A DNA stretch of 64,000 bases, taken from assembly GCF_000272045.2 (NCBI RefSeq), contig NZ_AJYZ02000019.1, forward strand, positions 704,093-768,092. The letters run 5' to 3'. Of this stretch, positions 63,701 through 64,000 are shown one piece after another (positions within the stretch are counted from its first letter, which is position 1; each line of letters starts with the position of its first letter). The notes beneath the pieces were generated by a model, which had not been told where the DNA came from, searched no databases, and was given only the letters and a program-made list of their open reading frames with translations. This stretch comes from Vibrio crassostreae 9ZC13. GTDB taxonomy: Bacteria > Pseudomonadota > Gammaproteobacteria > Enterobacterales > Vibrionaceae. The translations under genes and the position numbers were made by a program.

Positions 63701-64000
63701 GTTCTCAGGAGTCACGCTAACATCAATGTTTGCAGACACGGTATCGGTACCGTCTGACACATCGAAGCTAAAGCTCACATCACCATTGAAGTTTTCGTTT
63801 GGAGCAAAGCTATATGATCCCTCACCCAAGTCAGTCAGTACGCCATCAGTGCCTTCATAAGTGATGCCCTCAACCGTTAGGTTGTCGCCTTCAATATCAG
63901 TCGCACCTGTTAATAGGTCAGCATCAGTGAAAATAAGTGTGCCGTCTTCTTCAACGCTGAACTGTTGGTCTTGAGGTACTGGCAGGTCATTAACTGGGTT
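45134..64000 (-). CDS. Giant tandem-repeat (cadherin-like) surface protein, 5'-partial
   Basis: One open frame of 6288 residues that reaches the window edge without a start, so the N-terminus is missing. It consists of about fifty repeats of roughly 95 residues of the cadherin-like 'tandem-95' type. Each runs from an ND-x-P linker, through an EDG and a DGD acidic calcium-type motif, to an NGDGTYTFxPNENFNG block. Such repeats form long calcium-stiffened rods. At least four other modules are embedded (listed separately). The composition is acidic and almost cysteine-free, as in secreted bacterial adhesins. The C-terminus has a Gln/Ala-rich spacer and a Gly/Ser/Asp tail without RTX nonapeptides. 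Adhesion or biofilm function and type I secretion are inferred. No transporter gene is in the window. Confidence 0.9.
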   Translation of the reverse strand, partial: NPVNDLPVPQDQQFSVEEDGTLIFTDADLLTGATDIEGDNLTVEGITYEGTDGVLTDLGEGSYSFAPNENFNGDVSFSFDVSDGTDTVSANIDVSVTPENDPPVAGSTSYTVNEDNSITISDAQLLATSSDIEGDVSIDSVTYSGSDGVLEINGNGTYTFSPNENFSGEIALDVVVADEDGATDSTTAGINVLEVNDPPVAGPTSYTIDEDSVLTFSESQVLLNASDVEGDVDLVGISYDGPEGIFSVNGDGTCSFAPNENFNGQVQLDVTIRDEDGAEVETVINVDVLPINDAPVSGDLAYNVNEDGSITLSQDQLLSQASDVEGEDLTASDLTVGGDATVVANDDGSFTITPDANFNGDIDIQFNITDGTDTVQATADLTVNPVNDLPVPQDQQFSIAEDGTLQFTDADLLTGATDIDGDDLTVEGISYTGGDGVLTDHGDGTYTFAPNENFNGDVNFSFDVSDGTETVSANIDVIVTPENDPPVAGSTSYMVNEDNAITISDEQLLANSSDIEGAVSVDTVTYSGTDGVFQDNGDGSYTFLPNENFSGDISLDVIVADEEGAIDETTAGITVLEVNDPPVAGPTSYTIDEDSVLTFSESQILVNASDIEGDVELVGINYDGSDGIFTVNGDGTCSFAPNENFNGQVQLGVTIQDEDGATVETRINVDVLPINDAPVSGDLAYTINEDSSITLSQEQLLARAGDIDSDNLEAINLSTDENATIQHNDDGSYTITPNADYNGDLDLNFDIIDNDGGSVQVGLDISVNPVNDLPQAQDQQFTIEEDGTLLFTDADLLVGASDVDGDELSIENVLYTGADGVLSDNGDGTYSFAPNENFNGDVQFSFDVSDGTDSTSAVIDVSVTPENDPPVAGSTSYTVQEDGQITISDEQLLANSSDVEGDVSLSGVSYSGDDGSFVDNGNGTYTFTPNENFDGDISLDVVVVDEDGATATTTAGIDVIAVNDGPETSGIQAEVDEDNSITITQEQLLANATDVEGDELTASNLQTNDPDATIVTNDDGSFTITHTENFNGELDFTYSISDGENEVLTTLDLTVNPVNDAPEAGDEIFIQAQEDQTVGVTLREEPALRLDQAPENGIIEANVNDEWVVLEVGQEVPADTEVRFVPSEDALAEGTHTTQIGTFDDNASVDDWGTEVDPYTREFSDGDLTVTVQSNDDPLGAWNGNTHIGHGIGDTDRQGLSGDEKLTVSVEGQDINEISFHLDGLGGWFMEESRHFTEVEIKAFNEDGDLIDSMTYHKEDRGTFETDYTLTVDQPVSYFELGTVQGNGTYVVQNMTVSQTCHDEAVFTSIGVDGSEITETVELNIHAGDNEIELTADLPNITVDTDGSAQFASVVITEEQLLAQASDIDGDDLDIENLELVGENSEYATLTDNGDGTWTVTPDENFHGEIELGYQVTDGELTDSNIININFESVNDAPIVSGPIVLSTDEDEGITFSADDLLANTTDVEGDTLSISDITYGGDNGELVDNGDGTFTFMPNENFNGEIDIDYKVFDGTDEVATHLDLTVVPVNDVPVPGEPLHTQMLENGSMIIEAKDLLSGATDVDGDILHVENLLLADQTQGTLTDNGDNTFTFEPAEDFYGEVNLTFDISDGQASAPSTARVDVEIVNEGPEVSGPIEAAVDEDGSITITQEDLLANATDVDGDNLEAVNLATNDPNAVVVENPDGSFTITPSADFFGEIEFTYDVTDAIETVAADLNLTVNPINDAPDVPDMSFTTEDGQAITITEAELLAQATDIEGDELSVVNVTSASDTVEVTDNGDGTYTLTPEQGFFGNVDLAFDVSDGTDVVAANIDLKVEFVNDAPEATPMVADVDEDGSILVTQEMLLENASDQDGDELFASALETNDPNASIVDNGDGTYTVTPSENFNGDIAFTYEVSDGELSTSNDMTLTVNPVNDIPIVAPGMYHIEEDGSILFTQEDLLSAAIDIDGDDLSVTSINYSGDEGTVTDNGDGTFSFVPEEHFSGDLQFSFTVTDGTDEVEQDINVHIEAVADAPDLVITDGDGVNVDDQAILVEPGGIVELNIAAALVDQDLSETLTVTVDGVPEGSVIQYDNEGVLNDQENGITSYNDTEITVTFEGETAGYQNAAGYYKVDEDGNITGVEVVYENASQVGGGGDLVPGQDQFSFQVEEGESFNLFLIPNGHQHNDFDAMQDGQYEFRAEDGSPANMDTVDPQLVFVAADGTETVIQGQNGDAIFHGGSSSQLNQDGIEHTRTTVNEDGELVYGFEDLYGGGDADYSDFNFTIDVGEVNSQIYSGEVTVGPDGTVNLPTTAIENALQIQLPEDFNEQLEVHVTATATELSNDDSETVSQTIYINATGAHIEHAPEALPVSATVEEDGSIIITQEDLLANARDLDGDQLTALNLATDDESVTITDNGDGTYTLTPDADFNGDVSFTFDVSDGDDVVSTNLELTVSPVNDGPEAQDHAFTVGEDGVLTFNDQDLLTGATDIEGDDLSVEGVTYTGADGVLTDNGDGTYSFAPNENFNGDVNFSFNVSDGTDTVTANIDVSVTPENDPPVAGSTSYTVHEDNSITISNEQLLANSSDIEGEVAIDNVTYSGSDGVLEINGDGTYTFSPNENFNGEVSLDVVVTDEDGATEATTAGITVLEVNDPPVAGPTSYTIDEDSVLTFNESQVLLNASDIEGDVELVEINYDGPDGIFSINGDGTCSFAPNENFNGQVQLDVTIQDEDGAQVDTFITVDVLPINDVPVSGDLAYSVEEDGSITLSQEQLLSQASDVDGDDLTASNLIVDGDATVVANDDGSFTITPDANFNGDIDLTFDISDGTDTLVATADLTVNPVNDLPQPQDQTFSIGEDGVLNFTDEDLLTGATDIDGDDLSVEGVTYTGADGVLTDNGDGSYSFAPNENFNGDVNFSFDVSDGTDTVQANIDVSVTPENDPPVAGSTSYTVHEDNSITISDEQLLANSSDIEGDVAVDSVTYTGADGVFEDNGDGTYTFSPNENFNGEVSLDVVVTDEEGATEATTAGITVLEVNDPPIAGSTSYSVNEDEVITISSEQLLANASDIEGEVAIDSVNYTGSDGIFTDNGDGTFSFAPNANFDGDVSLDVVVTDEDGATVATNASIDVLPVNDAPVSGDLAYSVDEDGSITLSQEQLLAQASDVDGDDLTAANLTVGGDATVTANDDGSFTITPDANFNGDIDLNFDITDGDATLQATADLTVNPVNDLPTVGEPQFVTQEDTSFTFTEEQLLQNAGDIDGDNLSVENVASDSGTLVDNGDGTYTFAPNENFDGNVNVTFDVNDGTATVPAEATIDVQSVVDMPELSIASDLVIASDNFESGSNGWNTGTESSQGFESGDMLGRIGGTGGDEAVSKTYDIPSDVSEVNISFSFYEIDSWDGESFQIFVGGEELTSLDNSAFQTQDGTTTLYDSAGNEVGEVVHGVSQGEGFSGWNDQAHQINLTVPVEDGQLELGFGSTLNQSVDDEAFGIDNIEITVSDADYQIIGTEDTPVPLDIDAALTDTDGSENLAILIEDVPEGSSLSAGTDNGDGTWSLQPGELEGLEFIPSGDFNGDVVLTVNATSTDVDTGTTATATQDVTIHISPANDAPEVDGDISAVTAEDNSITLTQEQLLEHAVDIDGDDLSAINLTTNDENATVQMNDDGSFTITPSENFNGNIEFSYDVTDGEDMVAAGLDLTVTPVNDAPEPQDQAFTIGEDGVLNFTDADLLTGATDVEGDDLTVEGVTYTGADGVLTDNGDGSYSFAPNENFNGDVNFSFDVSDGTDTVQANIDVSVTPENDPPVAGSTSYTVHEDNSITISNEQLLANSSDIEGEVAIDSVTYTGSDGVFEDNGDGTYTFSPNENFNGDVSLAVVVTDEEGATEATTAGITVLEVNDPPIAGSTSYSVNEDEVITISAEQLLANSSDIEGEVAIDSVTYTGADGIFTDNGNGTFSFAPNANFDGDVSLDVVVTDEDGATVATSASIDVLPINDPPVSGDLAYSIDEDGSITLTQEQLLSQASDVDGDDLTASNLSAGDNATVVDNGDGTFTVTPDANFNGDIDLSFDISDGTESIVANADLTVNPVNDLPTTSDVYANVDEDNVITITQEQLLANAADIEGDDLVASDLTLVGDDATIVDNGDGTFSITPSENFNGYIDVAYSISDGDTPIAANLGLTVDPVNDAPIVSADVAITIEEDGSYTITQEELLQFATDIEDDDMTAIIGEQGDETTVTGTVLDAETGNPIAGADVTLTDNAGHSYTAVTDQSGNYSVSGPVVDQGTVTIEQEGSITNSFLVPAGEDTNGGVTAISEVLEETDMRIVVTWGDSPRDMDNHLWLYDTENGSELDHIYYRDMSHDLGEGNVVQQDVDDTNGGGPETITIPNYQDADMHYSVHNYTSRSWDVDGVEDVQVQVFVGDTLVETFSPDLSESPSGDHWHVFDIVNGVIVPSQDVGSENAFDLPTAEEALANENGIDISELLTGEEGDDSGETGGNEPSVGDVSIENALITDNGDGTYTITPEENFNGEFSISYNVDDGNGGVTPAELDVTVTAVNDLSVIYDHDYTINEDGSLTFTDEQLLAGATDIDGDDLSVESVNYEGTDGVFTDNGDGTYTFAPNENFNGNVDLTYDVSDGTDVVSANIDVQVVPINDVPVAGSTTYSVEEDGSITLSDAQLLANSSDVEGEVFVSDVSYSGTDGVFTDNGDGTYTFAPNENFNGDISLDVSVMDEDGATAETTAGIDVIAVNDLPVAGSTTYSVDEDNVITISEAQLLANSSDIEGDVSVSDVSYSGADGIFTDNGDGTYSFAPNENFNGNVSLDVTVADEEGATAETTAGIEVIAVNDAPVSGDLAYSVDEDGSITLSQEQLLAQASDVDGDDLTAANLTAGDNATVTANDDGSFTITPDADFNGDIDLSFDLSDGTETVVATADLTVNPVNDIAVVEDVAYTIEEDGSLTFTDEQLLAGASDIDGDELSVADVSYTGAEGVFTDNGDGTYTFAPNENFNGDVSLDFSVSDGTETVDANIDVTVTDVNDAPVAGATSYQMNEDGTITLSPEQLIANSSDVDGEVSLDSVSYSGADGILVQNEDGSVTFAPNENFNGDINLDVTVIDDDGATAQTTAGIEVIAVNDAPVAGNVAYSVDEDGSITLSQEQLLANASDVDGDALTASNLSAGDNATVTANEDGSFTITPDADFNGDIDLSFDVSDGLETVQAGVDLTVNPVNDLPTAEDQNFTVEEDGTLIFTDADLLAGAADIDGDDLSITDVSYTGAEGVFTDNGDGTYSFAPNENFNGDVNLGFTVTDGTETVDANIGVTVTDVNDAPVAGSTSYQMNEDGTITISPEQLIANSSDVDGEVSLESVTYSGSDGTLVQNDNGSVTFTPNENFNGDISLDVVVTDDDGATATTTAGIEVLDVNDGPESEDVKLTTAEDSTILITQDMLLAQATDIDNTADELSASGLQIDPSLGELLDNEDGTWSFTPNENFNGDVPMTFNVSDGQETISVDGNIDVTPVNDAPEAPTIEMQGEEDVVMVIDPAYIAGQVTDLDGDEISIESITVRAPANATLTQQPDGMYHLVTTQDFNGLVELGYQATDGEEVVDGSLNVDVIPVNDAPFNVGNAMMTTDEDGAFTFDAGDLMNLFGDIDTADLVVSRIITADGEDGGEVTDNGDGTWTFTPTGDFAGVSDLQVVVSDGEFETVLDVPVYVRPVADGAVISTDHDGPLVFGEDETGHLGLNVGLVDDSETLSNLVMTGFPVGFEVTDGVNTVMITEPGQYIDLFDWDISNIQMTPPEDFHGEFFVTVSATTVDYGDEPEAFDDGIDSGDFETVAGDSIILTADDLIGLAENVDADSDDEVKLVHLADRSQGEIVDNGDGTWTFTPAPGFTGEADIAYVVDKDGVLHDEQTGVVVKEGDSQGNAAPEVNSITTTEIAADATLSFTDEDMLANLSDAEGDSLSIESVSLMEGQGVIESDNQGNYQFTPAEDYTGDVQVGFIATDGENRIESFFNVDIQSGDEAAASEGYTLADDGSLTITDAQLVDELGVSDSAQVVDVADANDAGFFAQSGEGEWTYWPNEDFDGNLAMNVEVNDGGEVSSHSLSIQVEDDSVQSDEPQVQAAQATEEQQVEVAQQADDQAQDAETEDSAADVTAAPGDTISISIPDEVSGNESVDYADMSGLPEGATVNNALDNGDGSFTISGNLEQPVSVELPEGYEGTSEIQFQGYDELGSSIDGASGSVEVEVDDQYTMQGSTQEQQPDMAGMESGGSDWTSSGGQDQGVDFTDDSGSFDSDSQTGTDQGNDFDQSSI
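50555..51395 (-). other. Embedded CarboxypepD_reg plus YfaP-like module inside one repeat
   Basis: About 270 residues interrupting a cadherin-like repeat between its first half (TQEELLQFATDIEDDDMTAI) and its second half (ALITDNGDGTYTITPEENFN). The insert has a carboxypeptidase-regulatory-like fold (GTVLDAETGNPIAGADVTLT). A DUF2135/YfaP-like part follows (MRIVVTWGDSPRDMDNHLWL), in which the DMDNHLW stretch resembles a metal or ligand site. Confidence 0.7.
51790..52920 (-). repeat. Higher-order repeat copy A in the giant gene
   Basis: About 1.13 kb (four 95-residue repeats) that aligns without gaps, at an offset of exactly 2580 bp, to 54370-55500. The stretch near 52660-52790 is almost base-for-base identical to its partner. 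Other parts differ mostly at third codon positions. Confidence 0.8.
53215..54110 (-). other. Embedded lectin/CBM-like module 1
   Basis: About 300 residues unlike the neighbouring repeats. A jelly-roll-like beginning (NFESGSNGWNTGTESSQGFE), GRIGGTGGDEAVSKTYDIPS, FSFYEIDSWDGESFQIFVGG and a closing FGIDNIEITV suggest a carbohydrate- or ligand-binding beta sandwich. It is followed by a VCBS-like half domain. Assigned by pattern only. Confidence 0.55.
54370..55500 (-). repeat. Higher-order repeat copy B in the giant gene
   Basis: Partner of the block at 51790-52920. Repeat types run in the same order: a QDQ-type, an AGSTSY-type with HED, an AGSTSYSVNED-type and a SGDLAY-type. Related four-repeat units occur again near 56-57 kb and from 61 kb to the window edge. 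Confidence 0.8.
56960..57960 (-). other. Embedded DUF4114-containing module
   Basis: About 330 residues. NAAGYYKVDEDGNITGVEVV, VPGQDQFSFQVEEGESFNLF, AIFHGGSSSQLNQDGIEHTR and GFEDLYGGGDADYSDFNFTI match the DUF4114 pattern seen in large RTX-type and marine surface proteins. Flanking beta-rich segments connect it to normal repeats on both sides. Confidence 0.75.
59950..60830 (-). other. Embedded lectin-like module 2
   Basis: About 290 residues inserted after an NDAPEAGDEIF linker. It contains HTTQIGTFDDNASVDDWGTE, GNTHIGHGIGDTDRQGLSGD, ISFHLDGLGGWFMEESRHFT and a VVQNMTVSQTCHDEAVFTSI end. It looks like a calcium- or sugar-binding beta sandwich and is not similar to module 1 in wording. It ends in another normal repeat. 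Confidence 0.55.

Noticed and set aside
63827..63829. TTG at 63829 as the start of the giant gene
   Set aside because: It codes for Leu inside a standard repeat (GVLTDLGEGSYSF). The frame stays open and repeat-like up to base 64000, so the true start is outside the window.
45134..64000. CRISPR array or simple tandem DNA repeat
   Set aside because: The periodicity of about 285-290 bp is a protein repeat with continuous coding and mostly synonymous variation, without short constant repeats and unique spacers.

Overview
The window looks like chromosome II of a Vibrio, probably of the splendidus or a related marine clade. The main evidence is the gene order gcvT / XRE-cupin regulator / glyA / gcvH / gcvP, which I recall from V. 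cholerae chromosome II, and a VxrA-VxrB-VxrC-like envelope-stress operon. A GlyGly-CTERM serine protease, CreA and Gsk proteins of gammaproteobacterial type, and moderate GC content agree with this. The species is inferred from gene content and recalled homologues; no search was run.

Layout. 0.1-3.2 kb: a minus-strand group (41-aa lipoprotein, GNAT-like protein, HD-GYP c-di-GMP phosphodiesterase) facing creA. 3.3-6.7 kb: gsk and fhs. 6.9-12.1 kb: a dCache-PAS-GGDEF diguanylate cyclase, a HAD phosphatase, arfB, a small XRE regulator, an unknown gene and a secreted trypsin-like protease. 12.3-19.7 kb: a glycine/one-carbon module with gcvT on the minus strand, an XRE-cupin regulator, and glyA-gcvH-gcvP on the plus strand. 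PurR-like operators lie at fhs and in the gcvT leader, with a weaker one at glyA. Together these suggest that formyl-THF, methylene-THF and glycine fluxes are tied to purine status.

19.8-22.7 kb is an accessory patch: a 35-aa membrane protein, a complete IS110-family (IS1111-type) element with subterminal inverted repeats, and a solitary DUF3644-type protein carrying an RNKIEH HEPN-like motif. 22.9-31.6 kb holds a MATE pump, a LysE exporter, a delta-class carbonic anhydrase, a lipoprotein, a nucleotidyltransferase-like protein, a truncated dsdA, a CynX-type MFS transporter, an AraC regulator and a PEBP-like protein. 31.9-37.2 kb is vxrABC-like followed by a secreted glycosidase. 37.2-40.9 kb is a LysR regulator divergent from an EmrAB-type pump with a perfect dyad between them. 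41.2-44.4 kb has a REC-TPR response regulator overlapping an Hpt protein, then an RpoS/RpoQ-like sigma factor.

From 45.1 kb to the window edge, one minus-strand reading frame of 6288 codons runs off the end. It encodes a giant surface protein built of about fifty cadherin-like repeats of roughly 95 residues. They are arranged in four-repeat higher-order units and interrupted by at least four different embedded modules. The C-terminus has no RTX nonapeptides. This gene, the HEPN-like singleton and the guide-RNA-encoding end of the IS are the parts most worth following up.
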